In this document: positions 1 through 8,588 of the stretch, piece after piece | Numbering within the stretch: the stretch's first letter is position 1 | How the letters are laid out: each line of letters starts with the position of its first letter | Assembly: GCF_007293315.1 (NCBI RefSeq) | Contig: NZ_VLXZ01000001.1 | Span: 496,001 to 560,000, forward strand | Direction: 5' to 3' | DNA from: Alkalicoccobacillus porphyridii | Lineage (GTDB): Bacteria > Bacillota > Bacilli > Bacillales > Bacillaceae_D | DNA: 64,000 bases | Notes under the pieces: generated by a model | What the model saw: only the letters and a program-made list of their open reading frames with translations | Told to the model about the DNA's origin: nothing | The model's database searches: none | Program-made: the position numbers and the translations under genes

Positions 1-533
1 TCGCCCTTCTGGCAAATTAATTCTAGAATTTTTTCGTAGGTAATTGGATCAATTCCTTTGACATAGGGAACATGCTCTGCCTGATGCTCAGTACCTATGT
101 TAAAAAGCTGATCAATGTCCCCTTGATCTAGTGTCTTCTGTTCATTTGTCAGTGTCGTAATATCCTTACGAAATTGCTTATAGCGTATCAGCATATCCTT
201 AAATCGCTGAAAAATTAAGGGTTTTGTCAGGTAATCAAAAACACCAAACCGTAATGATTCTACGATCATACTTGCGTCCTTCTCCGCCGTAATCATAATA
301 ACATCCACGGTAGGGTACGCTAACTTTAACTCCGGTAGAAACTCCACCCCATGCATATCAGGTAAATAAATATCTAATATCACTAACTGGGGTTGGAGTA
401 ATTCTAAAAGGGTCTCTGCCTCATCCTTTGATTGAGCGATGCCTACCACATTAAATTCATCCACTTTCTCAACAAAACGTTTATTTATTTCTGCTACTTT
501 TACGTCATCTTCTATTATTAAGACATCAATCAT
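1..533 (-). CDS. CitB/DcuR-type response regulator (partial, C-terminus beyond left edge)
   Basis: This is the receiver domain and linker of a two-component response regulator, read from an ATG at 533 down to the window edge, so the C-terminal DNA-binding part is missing. The N-terminus MIDVLIIEDD carries the acidic pocket, and the phosphoacceptor aspartate is about D54 in LVILDIYLPDMHG. A later TAEKD and an LTKPL motif supply the conserved Thr and Lys. It starts 27 bp after the stop of the kinase gene at 561-2153, with GGGCGGTGA as a plausible ribosome site, so the two form a kinase-regulator operon. By family (CitB, DcuR, DctR) such regulators control carboxylate uptake; the target probably lies left of the window. 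Confidence 0.9.
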   Translation of the reverse strand, partial: MIDVLIIEDDVKVAEINKRFVEKVDEFNVVGIAQSKDEAETLLELLQPQLVILDIYLPDMHGVEFLPELKLAYPTVDVIMITAEKDASMIVESLRFGVFDYLTKPLIFQRFKDMLIRYKQFRKDITTLTNEQKTLDQGDIDQLFNIGTEHQAEHVPYVKGIDPITYEKILELICQKG

Positions 534-560
534 ACTGTAGTCACCGCCCGATTTAAACTT

Positions 561-2153
561 TTATTTTGTTTGTGATTGATGCATTGGAATGCTGACTTTA
601 ATGCAAGTAACAGCATCAGAATCCTCACAATGTGTAATCGTTCCATCCACTTCATCGAGCATGTGGTGAATAATTCTCATACCGTACCCGTGATTTTTTT
701 GTTCTTTACTAGAATACCTTGTACGTAAGAGGGACTCAAATGAGTGCTCACTAAATCCTATCCCCCAGTCGCAAATGGTCATCATCAAGGCTTGATCCTG
801 CTGAGTAAATGAGATGGTTATTTTTTTGGATTTAGCCTCTGGTTTAAGAACAGCGTCCATAGCATTGTCTAATAGGTTCCCAATGATTGTTACTACCGGT
901 CGTCTGAGGTATTGACTCAGGCTCAAAGTGTTAGTAGGAAGTTGAATTGTAAAATCAATGCCTTTTTCCTCCGCTTGATGCTGCTTCCCGATAAGCAGAG
1001 AGTGTAAAAGTGGATCTACACGTTGATACTTAAAGGCCTCTGTCTTTTTCAGTTGTTCTTGTGATTCTTCTTCAATATAATCAATGGCTTCTTGATAAGA
1101 TTCCAGTTGTAGAAGACCAGAAAGCACATATAGCTTATTCGAAAATTCATGGGTTTGAGCTCGTAGCGCATCCGCATAATTTTGGGTTTGACTCAGCCGT
1201 TCCGTTAATTCATTCAGGTCTGAAATATCTCTCAAGCTAAAGACGGTGCCCATCCACTCTTTCCCCTTATTCCAAATTGGTACCTTTTGAACGACTATCC
1301 CTTTGGTCATCGTAATGGCTGGTTGAGTATGGCTAGTCCCATCGCTTTGTAATGATAACTCTTTTAGTACAGCCGAGTGATCAACCACATCCATCGACAT
1401 CCCCATATACTCTTGCTCAGGATCTAGTTTTAAAAGCTTTCTTGCACGAGCATTTAACAATGTAATCTCATGATGTTGATTAAAAGCAACGATCCCTTCT
1501 CCTACCGATTCAACTATGGCCTGCTTTTCTTGATACAGGCGGCCAATTTCATTGGGTTCCATACCTAACGTTGCTCGTTTCAGACCTCTTGTCACAAATA
1601 ATACGCCTATTAGTCCAAGGATCACTGTGCCAATTCCAATTAAAAGAACTAGTCTTTCATACATTTGAGCAGTAGCTTGAATGCTCTCTGCTAGAAAACC
1701 AACTGAAACAAAGCCTACGATCTCCTCTCCGTTCTTAATGGGGGCTTTACCTCTGATAGATAAACCTAAAGAGCCCTCCGCTTTAGAGATAATAGAGTGA
1801 CCATCATTTAAAACCGGATCGTTATCTCCACCTACAGAGGGCAGCCCTACTCTTGAAGGATCTGGGTGATAATATCGAATCCCCTGTTGATTAGCGATGG
1901 TTATAAATTCGGCCTCGCTCACTTGAAAAGCATCTGTTGCCACTTGGTACATAGATGATTCAGGATCCTCTGATTGGAATGCTTCAATAATCGTTGGGTT
2001 TAAAGCGAGGGTCTCCGCAACATCTAAGGCACGTTGTCCAATTTCTTGTTCTAATGCATCCTCAATAATTCTCTGAAAGGAAATGCCTAAAATACTAATG
2101 ATGACTAAGATTAAACTGAATATTAATAGCATTAGTTTATACTGAAATTTCAA
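561..2153 (-). CDS. CitA/DcuS-type membrane sensor histidine kinase
   Basis: A 530-residue sensor kinase of the citrate/C4-dicarboxylate family. There is a transmembrane helix at about 7-25, an extracytoplasmic sensor (Cache/PDC-like) at about 30-160 including HPDPSRVG, a second helix at about 168-188, a PAS domain at about 205-315, then the kinase core. The phospho-acceptor is about H335 in RAQTHEFSNKL, the N-box is IIGNLLDNAMDAV (N430), and ATP-lid glycines lie in DWGIGFS and HGYGM. Family knowledge suggests it senses an external carboxylate and phosphorylates the regulator encoded directly downstream. An extended -10-like TGATATACT lies about 35-45 bp upstream of the start, so it can have its own promoter just after the terminator at 2227-2258. 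Confidence 0.93.
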   Translation of the reverse strand: MKFQYKLMLLIFSLILVIISILGISFQRIIEDALEQEIGQRALDVAETLALNPTIIEAFQSEDPESSMYQVATDAFQVSEAEFITIANQQGIRYYHPDPSRVGLPSVGGDNDPVLNDGHSIISKAEGSLGLSIRGKAPIKNGEEIVGFVSVGFLAESIQATAQMYERLVLLIGIGTVILGLIGVLFVTRGLKRATLGMEPNEIGRLYQEKQAIVESVGEGIVAFNQHHEITLLNARARKLLKLDPEQEYMGMSMDVVDHSAVLKELSLQSDGTSHTQPAITMTKGIVVQKVPIWNKGKEWMGTVFSLRDISDLNELTERLSQTQNYADALRAQTHEFSNKLYVLSGLLQLESYQEAIDYIEEESQEQLKKTEAFKYQRVDPLLHSLLIGKQHQAEEKGIDFTIQLPTNTLSLSQYLRRPVVTIIGNLLDNAMDAVLKPEAKSKKITISFTQQDQALMMTICDWGIGFSEHSFESLLRTRYSSKEQKNHGYGMRIIHHMLDEVDGTITHCEDSDAVTCIKVSIPMHQSQTK

Positions 2154-2226
2154 CTTGGGGTCACTCCCACTTACTCGTATATGTTTTCTTAGTATATCAT
2201 TTTATTCTTTTTTATTTCGACACACC

Positions 2227-2258
2227 AAAAAAGGAGAGTTCCCGCTAAGGGACTCTCC
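2227..2258 (-). terminator. Intrinsic terminator before the sensor kinase gene
   Basis: Read on the minus strand, the arms GGAGAGTCCC and GGGAACTCTCC form a strong hairpin followed by six T. It ends the short structured transcript that begins near 2383 and lies about 75 bp upstream of the kinase start at 2153. It is either a simple terminator of a small RNA or an attenuator for the kinase operon. Confidence 0.85.
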
Positions 2259-2383
2259 TCCTTCTGAACCGCCCAGGCCATGTGGCCGTCTAGTAAATAA
2301 GCAGGTGGTTCATCTTGCTGCAACAGTCTGCAGCTGGGTCAATCATTGTACATTCAACCTTCACTGAACCACCCCCTTTCGAT
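2229..2383 (-). ncRNA. Candidate structured small RNA or leader with embedded mini-ORF
   Basis: A transcript of about 155 nt is delimited by a near-consensus promoter (2390-2418) and an intrinsic terminator. Reading minus-strand RNA, GGTGGTTCA near the 5' end is perfectly complementary to TGAACCACC about 65 nt later, which would pair the Shine-Dalgarno region. Inside lies GCTGCA/TGCAGC, and after the pair a GGCCA-CA-TGGCC hairpin, then the terminator. I do not recognise a known riboswitch class. It could be a stand-alone sRNA, a translationally gated leader peptide, or an attenuator for the downstream kinase. Confidence 0.5.
2290..2364 (-). CDS. 24-residue cysteine-containing mini-ORF
   Basis: A GTG start at 2364 is preceded by AAGGGGGTG at good spacing and the frame ends with TAG at 2290-2292. 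The peptide reads VKVECTMIDPAADCC and then SKMNHLLIY, so three of 24 residues are Cys, two of them adjacent. No family was recognised. Its ribosome site is predicted to be sequestered by base pairing with the 3' part of the same ORF. It may be a leader peptide or a true micropeptide; coding is not proven because the same bases also form RNA stems. Confidence 0.4.
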   Translation of the reverse strand: MKVECTMIDPAADCCSKMNHLLIY

Positions 2384-2389
2384 AGGTTC

Positions 2390-2418
2390 ATTATACGTAT
2401 AGCCACCCTTAATGTAAA
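2390..2418 (-). promoter_or_regulatory. Sigma-A promoter of the small structured transcript
   Basis: On the minus strand TTTACA (2413-2418) and TATAAT (2390-2395) are separated by exactly 17 bp. This is one of the best promoter matches in the window and points at the structured mini-ORF transcript ending at 2227. Confidence 0.75.
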
Positions 2419-2532
2419 GACTTATTTTTCAGAATAATTATATAAATTAAATCTTTTTTTAAATAAATGGTTTAACTATATAAGAAACTGGGAACTATGC
2501 TAAATAAGATCTACATTTCCTGATCAGAATAT

Positions 2533-2561
2533 AAAAAAAGACAAGGTATGTCCCTGTCTTT
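2533..2561 (-). terminator. Terminator of the NYN-domain gene
   Basis: Minus-strand arms AAAGACAGGG and CCTTGTCTTT, with a G-U pair, are followed by seven T. It lies about 120 bp after the NYN gene stop. A second perfect inverted repeat (TCTCGAATT/AATTCGAGA, 2642-2672) lies between them but has no T-run. Confidence 0.7.
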
Positions 2562-2679
2562 GTAACGTATTTGCTTAACGTACTAAATGTTTAGCGAATC
2601 GGTTTAACGAATAATTTAACTCTACCACTATAATATGAAACTCTCGAATTGAAGTCAACCTTTAATTCGAGAAGTTCTA

Positions 2680-3570
2680 TCATTTTCTGACAGGAGTAGA
2701 TTCACTAAAGGGCGTAACCATGTTACGGCCTTTTTCTGTTAGTGCCAAACTAGGCTTTACCTCTCCTGTGCTTAAATCTTTATTAATTGTATCTATTAGC
2801 TTTCTTACTTTTAATAAATCAATCAACTCACTTGCAGAATTTGCCGGAATTGAAAATTTGAGAGAATATTGATTTCGAAGCCACGGCGCACCAAGATATA
2901 AATCACTATCTCCATATTTTTTCTCCCATTCGTCAATAAATAGAAGAGATTGATCCACATAACCATCCAATTCATATTCTTGTTCCTCTAGCTTTAAGAA
3001 AGAGCCAAGGTCTTCACTATGATGAGAATAATTTGTAATATCAGTATGTTTAGGGGCTGCATCTGACAAATAAAATAATTCCACACGTTTCCCTTTATAC
3101 ATCAAACGACTCATAATTGGAACCATGTCACTATCAGCCGTTACAAACACGTAGCAGGAAATACTTTCATCTTTAAATGTACTCTCAATTGCATCTATAC
3201 ATAGCTCAATATCCGAAGAGTTCTTTCTGGAATCTCCATCCTTATCATTAGAGTACACATGCTTAATTTGAATCCGTTGTTTTTGTAAGTCCGTTAGACT
3301 GGAGCGAATTCTTTGAAAGTCTGCGTAGGCTCTAAATGTTCGAACACGATCCTGCCCGTACCTTTCCCAAAGGCATTGAAATAAATTTTTAGCCTTCTCT
3401 TCATGATTAGGATTATGGTTATATCTGTTCATTAACGTCCAATATACATTATCATAGTCCACAAAAATGGCTACGTTATCATCTGAAGGCTGATACTCTT
3501 GTTTTGTTTGCAGCAATGTATCCAACTTTCTTATAAATTGTTCATTCACTTGTAAATTTGAGTTTTCCAT
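2680..3570 (-). CDS. NYN-domain (LabA/DUF88-like, PIN-fold) protein, putative RNase
   Basis: A 296-residue soluble protein. Residues about 31-185 match the NYN fold: VAIFVDYDNVYW supplies D38, D40 and N41, SSDIELCIDAI gives a central acidic residue, and TADSDMVPIM the final Asp cluster. These are the metal-binding positions of PIN/NYN nucleases. The C-terminal 100 residues are probably a small winged-helix-like RNA- or DNA-binding module, which I could not assign. The start is the ATG at 3570 after GGGAGC. It is a single-gene unit with its own terminator, unrelated in theme to its neighbours. The RNA target is unknown. Confidence 0.75.
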   Translation of the reverse strand: MENSNLQVNEQFIRKLDTLLQTKQEYQPSDDNVAIFVDYDNVYWTLMNRYNHNPNHEEKAKNLFQCLWERYGQDRVRTFRAYADFQRIRSSLTDLQKQRIQIKHVYSNDKDGDSRKNSSDIELCIDAIESTFKDESISCYVFVTADSDMVPIMSRLMYKGKRVELFYLSDAAPKHTDITNYSHHSEDLGSFLKLEEQEYELDGYVDQSLLFIDEWEKKYGDSDLYLGAPWLRNQYSLKFSIPANSASELIDLLKVRKLIDTINKDLSTGEVKPSLALTEKGRNMVTPFSESTPVRK

Positions 3571-3604
3571 TTTGGAATGCTCCCTTCTTTCTCCTCATTG
3601 TTCG

Positions 3605-3700
3605 TTACAATTCCCTTTGAAACCTACACATAGGCCTTTTGGCGGCTAATCGACTATTTCCGGGGAAATCAGCTAATTCTCGTGCTATACTATTTTTCAT
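3605..3700 (-). CDS. Candidate 31-residue small protein upstream of the NYN gene
   Basis: An ATG at 3700 preceded by AAAGGGGG about ten bases upstream opens a 31-codon frame ending TAA at 3605. The peptide is basic (MKNSIARELADF, then PGNSRLAAKRPMCRF) and ends 35 bp before the NYN start. I do not recognise a family; size and composition would fit a small spore or regulatory protein, but it may be a chance frame. The rest of 3701-3970 shows no gene, only AT-rich sequence. Confidence 0.3.
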   Translation of the reverse strand: MKNSIARELADFPGNSRLAAKRPMCRFQREL

Positions 3701-3929
3701 TTGTTTCTTTCCCCCTTTCATATTATATAGAGAATAGTTTCTTACTATATTAATAAAAGCCAGCACATGACATTTTATCAATGATATAAAAGGCTGCTTT
3801 ATGACTATTGCTACCTAGTTTACCTTTTATCAATGCCTAGTTACATACATGCTACTTCAATTCTTTCCAATAAAGATCATAGAGATACCTACCCTAGTAT
3901 TATAGGAATCCAAAAATCTTCTTCTAACA

Positions 3930-3966
3930 AACAAGGAACCTCCCCTCACTGAGCTGGTCCCTTGTT
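3930..3966 (-). terminator. Hairpin after the aldo/keto reductase gene
   Basis: Arms AACAAGGGACC and GGTTCCTTGTT (minus strand) lie immediately after the reductase stop. The following T-run is interrupted (TTGTTTGTT), so this is a moderate intrinsic terminator. Confidence 0.6.
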
Positions 3967-3970
3967 TACA

Positions 3971-4786
3971 TTAGCCGTGAACCCCTTTTTCTTCATTTAA
4001 TTTGGTGATTTGATCCATTTGTTTGTCAGTTAGCTCAAAATCAAAGATGTTTGCATTAGATTCAATTCGTTCTTCCTTGCTTGATTTTGGTATAGGAACG
4101 ATCTCTCTTTGAATATTCCATCTTAAAATGACTTGTGCCGTATCCTTATCATAATGATCAGCAATCTCTTTTAAGACTGGATGATCGGTTAGCCTTCCTC
4201 TCATTAATGGCGACCAGGATTGCAGAATAATATCTTGCTCCTGACAATATTGGTGAAGCTTTTCTTGAGATAAAATGGGGTGACATTCAACCTGATTCAC
4301 TACTGGTTTTATGACCGCAGATTCGAGTAATGTGTCCAGTTGATCCTCCGAAAAATTGCTCACACCTATGGAATCTACTTTGCCTTCATGAACAAGTTCC
4401 TCCATAGCTCGCCAGCTTTCAGCATTTTCTTTGGCAGTTCCTGGCCAATGAATTAACACGAGATTTATTTTACCTAAACCCAGCTTTTCATAGCTTACCT
4501 CTAAAGCCCGTTTTGTCTTTTCATAACCAAGCTCTGTTTTCCATACCTTTGTAGTTACATAGATCTCTTCTTCTGGTATACCTTGTACAACGGCTTCCCG
4601 AATTGCACTTCCCACTGCTCGTTCGTTCTCATACATTGCTGCTGTATCAATAAGCCGGTAACCATAGCGTAATGCTTTATGTACTGAAAATGAAGCTTCT
4701 TCATCCGTCATTTTATAGACACCAAGACCAAAAATGGGAATACGATGGCCGTCTGAAAGTGTTAAAGTCGTTTGTAGTGATGTCAT
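3971..4786 (-). CDS. Aldo/keto reductase (YvgN/YtbE-like)
   Basis: A cytosolic NADPH-dependent aldo/keto reductase of 271 residues, the usual family length. The reading frame stays open upstream to 4924, but the real start is ATG 4786, preceded by TAGGAGGTT and giving the standard N-terminus MTSLQTTLTLSDGHRIP. Signatures are GLGVYKM, the catalytic D-Y-K-H tetrad (IDTAAMYENE, TTKVWK, LVLIHWP), and the cofactor-binding IPKSSKEERI near the C-terminus. It follows the YfcC transporter gene on the same strand, but a strong terminator (4902-4935) separates them. Substrate is unknown; the family reduces aldehydes and methylglyoxal-type compounds. Confidence 0.92.
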   Translation of the reverse strand: MTSLQTTLTLSDGHRIPIFGLGVYKMTDEEASFSVHKALRYGYRLIDTAAMYENERAVGSAIREAVVQGIPEEEIYVTTKVWKTELGYEKTKRALEVSYEKLGLGKINLVLIHWPGTAKENAESWRAMEELVHEGKVDSIGVSNFSEDQLDTLLESAVIKPVVNQVECHPILSQEKLHQYCQEQDIILQSWSPLMRGRLTDHPVLKEIADHYDKDTAQVILRWNIQREIVPIPKSSKEERIESNANIFDFELTDKQMDQITKLNEEKGVHG

Positions 4787-4901
4787 GATCGAACCTCCTA
4801 TACTGATTGTGTACGTTATATCTATTCTATTAATACCCTTTCTTCGGAAACAGTAACATCTTATATCCTCTTTATTCGCTGATCTTTTGGCTATCCCTGC
4901 A

Positions 4902-4935
4902 CAAAAAGAGACGTTAAGCATCACTTAACGTCTCT
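4902..4935 (-). terminator. Terminator of the YfcC-type transporter gene
   Basis: Perfect 12-bp arms AGAGACGTTAAG/CTTAACGTCTCT with a 5-nt loop are followed on the minus strand by TTTTTG. The hairpin lies inside the artificial N-terminal extension of the downstream reductase frame, which supports the shorter reductase start. Confidence 0.9.
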
Positions 4936-4953
4936 AATCTGTTTTTTATTTTG

Positions 4954-6387
4954 TTATCCAGTCCAACCAGTTACTTGTGCATAAATGAGAAAAACTGTTC
5001 CAACACCCATATATATAAGGAATAATGGTAGAAAGAACTTAATCCATTTACTCCAGCTTACACCTGCTACTACAAGAGCAGCCATAAAATATCCTGAGGT
5101 TGGGAAAAGTATGTTGGCAAAGCCATCACCGAACTGAAATGCCAAGATAGCAGTCTGTCTTGTTACACCAACAAGATCAGAGAGTGGAGCCATGATTGGC
5201 ATGGTTACAAGGGCCTGTCCACTGCCAGATGGGATAAAGAAGTTTATCACTAATTGAACAACCATCATTCCAATGGCACTTAGAGTGCTTGGCAGATGAC
5301 CTACCACAGAACCCAATCCATATACGATTGAATCCATGATTTGACCGTCTTCTAGAACAATGGCTACAGATCTAGCAATTCCAATAATAATCGCTCCCAT
5401 GAGTACCTCGCGAAACCCCTCTGTAAATGCCTCACATATTTTTGTCAATGATAAACCGGCAATGAATCCAACGATAATGCCCATAAAGATAAACAAACCA
5501 GACATCTCAAGCATAAACCATCCTAGCTGAGTTACCCCAAAAATTAAAATAGCAAAAAAGATAGGTAGCGTGGCCATTGCAATAAACTGCCTTTGATTCA
5601 TTTGCTTTGCTGGTTGCTTTAATGCATCCTTATAGGTTAATCGTTTCTGTTCATCTTCATCAAAGGTGAAGCTATCTTTTGGACGTTTCTTCACCCGTCG
5701 CGCGTACCTCATGACATACATGCTCCCAATGCCAACAATAATTATAAGCACTAATACCCGTAATCCAAATCCGGAATAGGTTTCGAGTCCAGCAATCTGC
5801 TGTGATATACCCACTGTTCCCGGATTCATTACCCCTGCTGTAAAACCTAGAACGGTTGATATTAAAGCGATAGCTGTTGCAGTCATCGAATCGTATCCTA
5901 ATGAGACACATAGAGGAATTAATACGGGAATATATACTAACGCAAGCTCTGGCGTTCCAATGGTGGTGGCTACTGCGGCAAAAACAGTGATAAGTACTGG
6001 AATGATAAGAATACTCTGTTTTTTAAATTTACGAGCAAGCCTGTCTACACCAATTTCAATAATCTCCGTGCGCCGGAGCACCATAAACATACCGCCAATA
6101 ATAAACGTGAAAAATATAATTTCACTTGCGTCCGACATACCACGTGGGATAGCTAACATAAAATCCATGAAGGATAGCGGAGAGGCTTCTATCTCAGTGA
6201 AGGAATTTGGATCAATGGATTCTCTACCATTTGGACCATCCACTCGCTCAAATGATCCAGCGGGAATGATATACGTTAAAATGGCAGATAAGCCACTGAT
6301 CATAAATAGTAAGACATAGATATGAGGTATCGTCCACTTTGATTTTTTTGTTGTTGTAGTTGGTGAAACCTTTTTCTCTGGCTCCAT
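4954..6387 (-). CDS. YfcC-family membrane transporter (DcuC/ArsB-like ion transporter superfamily)
   Basis: A 477-residue integral membrane protein with about 11-13 hydrophobic segments. After the cytoplasmic KKSKWTIPHIYVLLF start it carries a family-typical extracellular insert YIIPAGSFERV and then long helices. Conserved motifs include TIGTPELALVYIPVLIPL and, near the C-terminus, NFFIPSGSGQALVTMPIMAPL, which resemble substrate-binding hairpins of this superfamily. YfcC relatives are annotated as C4-dicarboxylate, basic amino-acid or short-chain carboxylate carriers; the substrate here is unknown. It follows the TTT operon on the same strand but behind a terminator (6524-6555), so it is a separate unit. 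Confidence 0.85.
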   Translation of the reverse strand: MEPEKKVSPTTTTKKSKWTIPHIYVLLFMISGLSAILTYIIPAGSFERVDGPNGRESIDPNSFTEIEASPLSFMDFMLAIPRGMSDASEIIFFTFIIGGMFMVLRRTEIIEIGVDRLARKFKKQSILIIPVLITVFAAVATTIGTPELALVYIPVLIPLCVSLGYDSMTATAIALISTVLGFTAGVMNPGTVGISQQIAGLETYSGFGLRVLVLIIIVGIGSMYVMRYARRVKKRPKDSFTFDEDEQKRLTYKDALKQPAKQMNQRQFIAMATLPIFFAILIFGVTQLGWFMLEMSGLFIFMGIIVGFIAGLSLTKICEAFTEGFREVLMGAIIIGIARSVAIVLEDGQIMDSIVYGLGSVVGHLPSTLSAIGMMVVQLVINFFIPSGSGQALVTMPIMAPLSDLVGVTRQTAILAFQFGDGFANILFPTSGYFMAALVVAGVSWSKWIKFFLPLFLIYMGVGTVFLIYAQVTGWTG

Positions 6388-6523
6388 TCTCGCACCCCTC
6401 TGCTTTGTAATAGACCTTATTGTAGCCTAGCGATGTGGTGCACGCCATTGTCTATTATAAACAAAACCTTAGAGGTTCTTTGGCGTTTTTATTATAGAAC
6501 GTGGAGAAATAGCAAAAAGTAAC

Positions 6524-6555
6524 CTGACCCAGTCTTGATACTGTGTCAGGTTACT
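6524..6555 (-). terminator. Terminator of the first tctCBA operon
   Basis: Arms AGTAACCTGAC/GTCAGGTTACT with extra inner pairs are followed by TTTTT on the minus strand, about 30 bp after the tctA stop. Confidence 0.88.
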
Positions 6556-6583
6556 TAACAATAAAAATGAATGATTCTACTAT

Positions 6584-8083
6584 CTATTGATTTACGGATG
6601 GTTTCTTTCTACTAAACCACTTCATTAATAAAGGAGATAAGAGAGAAAGAACCGTTAGAATCGATAACACAATCGTGATGGGTGAAGCAAAAAAGATACC
6701 CGATAGATCATCTGAGATAATGAGACTGCGACGGAGATTCTGTTCCATCTCATTACCAACGATCAGCGCCAGAATCATAGGAGCCACTGGATAGTGTAAG
6801 ATTCTCATCAATAAACCAAGAATGCCAGCTATGATAAGGATATAAAAGTCTATGGTACTGTAGCCTAAGGTATATGCTCCTATGAAGGATAACATGAGGA
6901 CCAAGGGATAAAGAACCTTCGGAGGCGTATCAAGTAGCTTTACAAGCATGCCTACCATTAAAATATTTATAGCTACTAACAGAATATTACCAATAAGCAT
7001 ACTGTTAATCAGTGTCCATACAAGATCCGGACTATTTTCAAATAATAATGGACCCGGTGTAATTCCGATCATGATAAGGGCACCAAGCATAACAGCTGTC
7101 GTTCCAGACCCTGGAATACCCATTGTTAACATCGGGATGAGTGAACCTACAGCTGCTGAACTATTAGCTGATTCAGGTGCCGTTAATCCCTCAACAGCCC
7201 CTTTTCCAAACTCATCGGATCGTTTTGAGATTTGTTTTTCGGTGCTATAAGCTAATAAAGAAGAAATCGTCCCACCCGACCCAGGCAGTACTCCAAGAAA
7301 GAAGCCTAAAGGTCCCGCACGAAGAATTGGACCTCTTGAGCGTTTCCATTGTTCTTTCGTAAACCACTTCTTCCCAATGTCTCGCTTCGTATCGCGTTTC
7401 GGTTTATTAATCGTTAGCATATTGTAAAGAACTTCCCCTAATGCATAGATACCAATGATTATAATAATAAAATTAATGCCATCTGTAAGATGAGGAAGAC
7501 CAAAGGTAAATCGATGCACACCAGATTGCAAATCAATACCAACAGTACTGATAGCAAGTCCTAAAAACATGGAGATAAACCCTTTTGTCATTTGCCCTAA
7601 AGAAAGTGACACGACGGCAGACAGGGTGAATAGGAATAAAAGAAAATATTCTGACGGCCCAAAGTTTAATGCAAAGCTTGCTAAAGGCGCAGCTAAAAAG
7701 ATAAACCCAGCAATAGCAATAAGTCCACCTATCAGTGAAGCCATTGCCGCTATGGACATCGCCTGACCTGCCATCCCCCGTTTTGTCATTGGATAGCCAT
7801 CAAAGGTGGCGGCAATTGAGGATCCATCACCAGGTGTATTAATAAGAATGGAACTTCTTGAGCCCCCAAATAAAGCACCATAATAAATGGCTGCCATTAA
7901 AATTAATGCGCTCACTGGATCCATGCCAAATGTTAAAGGAATGAGCACAGCCACCCCAGTTGCTGGTCCTAGTCCGGGTAAGATGCCGACAATCGTCCCG
8001 AGCAGTGCGCCAAAAAGCAACCATAGCAGATTCATCGGCTGCAGGGCGGTTAACAGGCCCTCGTATATCACTTGAATATCCAA
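6584..8083 (-). CDS. tctA: Tripartite tricarboxylate transporter large permease TctA (system 1)
   Basis: A 499-residue polytopic membrane protein of the TctA family, the large permease subunit of a TTT carrier. Typical motifs are GTIVGILPGLGPATGVAVLIPLTF near the N-terminus, LINTPGDGSSIAATFDGYPM (about 80-100), LGVLPGSGGTISSLLAYSTEK in the middle, and TMGIPGSGTTAVMLGALI. These repeated Gly/Pro-rich hairpins are the family hallmark. It probably starts at TTG 8083 behind GGAGGTG. It is the last gene of tctCBA and sits downstream of a CitAB-type two-component pair, which fits signal-controlled carboxylate uptake. The substrate cannot be read from sequence. Confidence 0.95.
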   Translation of the reverse strand: MDIQVIYEGLLTALQPMNLLWLLFGALLGTIVGILPGLGPATGVAVLIPLTFGMDPVSALILMAAIYYGALFGGSRSSILINTPGDGSSIAATFDGYPMTKRGMAGQAMSIAAMASLIGGLIAIAGFIFLAAPLASFALNFGPSEYFLLFLFTLSAVVSLSLGQMTKGFISMFLGLAISTVGIDLQSGVHRFTFGLPHLTDGINFIIIIIGIYALGEVLYNMLTINKPKRDTKRDIGKKWFTKEQWKRSRGPILRAGPLGFFLGVLPGSGGTISSLLAYSTEKQISKRSDEFGKGAVEGLTAPESANSSAAVGSLIPMLTMGIPGSGTTAVMLGALIMIGITPGPLLFENSPDLVWTLINSMLIGNILLVAINILMVGMLVKLLDTPPKVLYPLVLMLSFIGAYTLGYSTIDFYILIIAGILGLLMRILHYPVAPMILALIVGNEMEQNLRRSLIISDDLSGIFFASPITIVLSILTVLSLLSPLLMKWFSRKKPSVNQ

Positions 8084-8114
8084 AGAATAAACACCTCCAA
8101 GTAAGAATCAATTT

Positions 8115-8576
8115 TTACGGTAAGCTGATATCAAGCAGCTGTGTAAAGATGTACCATGCTGAAAATGAAAAAATCGCTGTTACAACTAGATTTAGCACCC
8201 ATTTTGTTCGACCGTTTAAATAAAACAGAAGGGCTCCCAAAAACAATACGGTTGCTATTAAAAAGCCAACGATTTCAAAGATTGCTGTATACATCACACA
8301 TAATGCCAGAATGACACCTATAATTTTTAATAATTTTGGATCTAGAAGTAACTGTAATTCTTCGTTTTCTTCTGGTTCTGATCGTTTTAACTGTATAAAA
8401 TCAACGACACTAAAGATGAACAATCCAATGCAAATAAATAATGGAAAATAAAATGGTCCATATGGGTCGCCCAGGTTTGCAGTAGGTAGCCGCATAATCA
8501 AAAAAGCATAGCCTAAACTAACCACGATAAAAAATACAGGCATTGAAAGTCTTACGGTATTCATCTCTTTACACAT
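8115..8576 (-). CDS. tctB: TTT small membrane subunit TctB (system 1)
   Basis: A 153-residue protein with four predicted transmembrane helices (about 10-27, 41-58, 84-103 and 108-150 as a broken pair), the usual TctB layout. An acidic cytoplasmic loop RSEPEENEELQ separates helices 2 and 3. Two starts are possible: ATG 8576 with AAGGAAGGG very close, or ATG 8564 giving MNTVRLSMPVF. It lies between tctC (13 bp upstream) and tctA (31 bp downstream) and should form the membrane complex with TctA. Confidence 0.9.
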   Translation of the reverse strand: MCKEMNTVRLSMPVFFIVVSLGYAFLIMRLPTANLGDPYGPFYFPLFICIGLFIFSVVDFIQLKRSEPEENEELQLLLDPKLLKIIGVILALCVMYTAIFEIVGFLIATVLFLGALLFYLNGRTKWVLNLVVTAIFSFSAWYIFTQLLDISLP

Positions 8577-8588
8577 CCCTTCCTTCTT

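Noticed and set aside
2155-2367. Plus-strand 70-codon frame over the small RNA region
   Set aside because: It runs antisense to the promoter, hairpins and terminator of the minus-strand transcript, has no ribosome site and an unnatural composition.
5672-5911. Minus-strand 79-codon frame inside the YfcC transporter
   Set aside because: Shadow of the transporter in another frame, no ribosome site.
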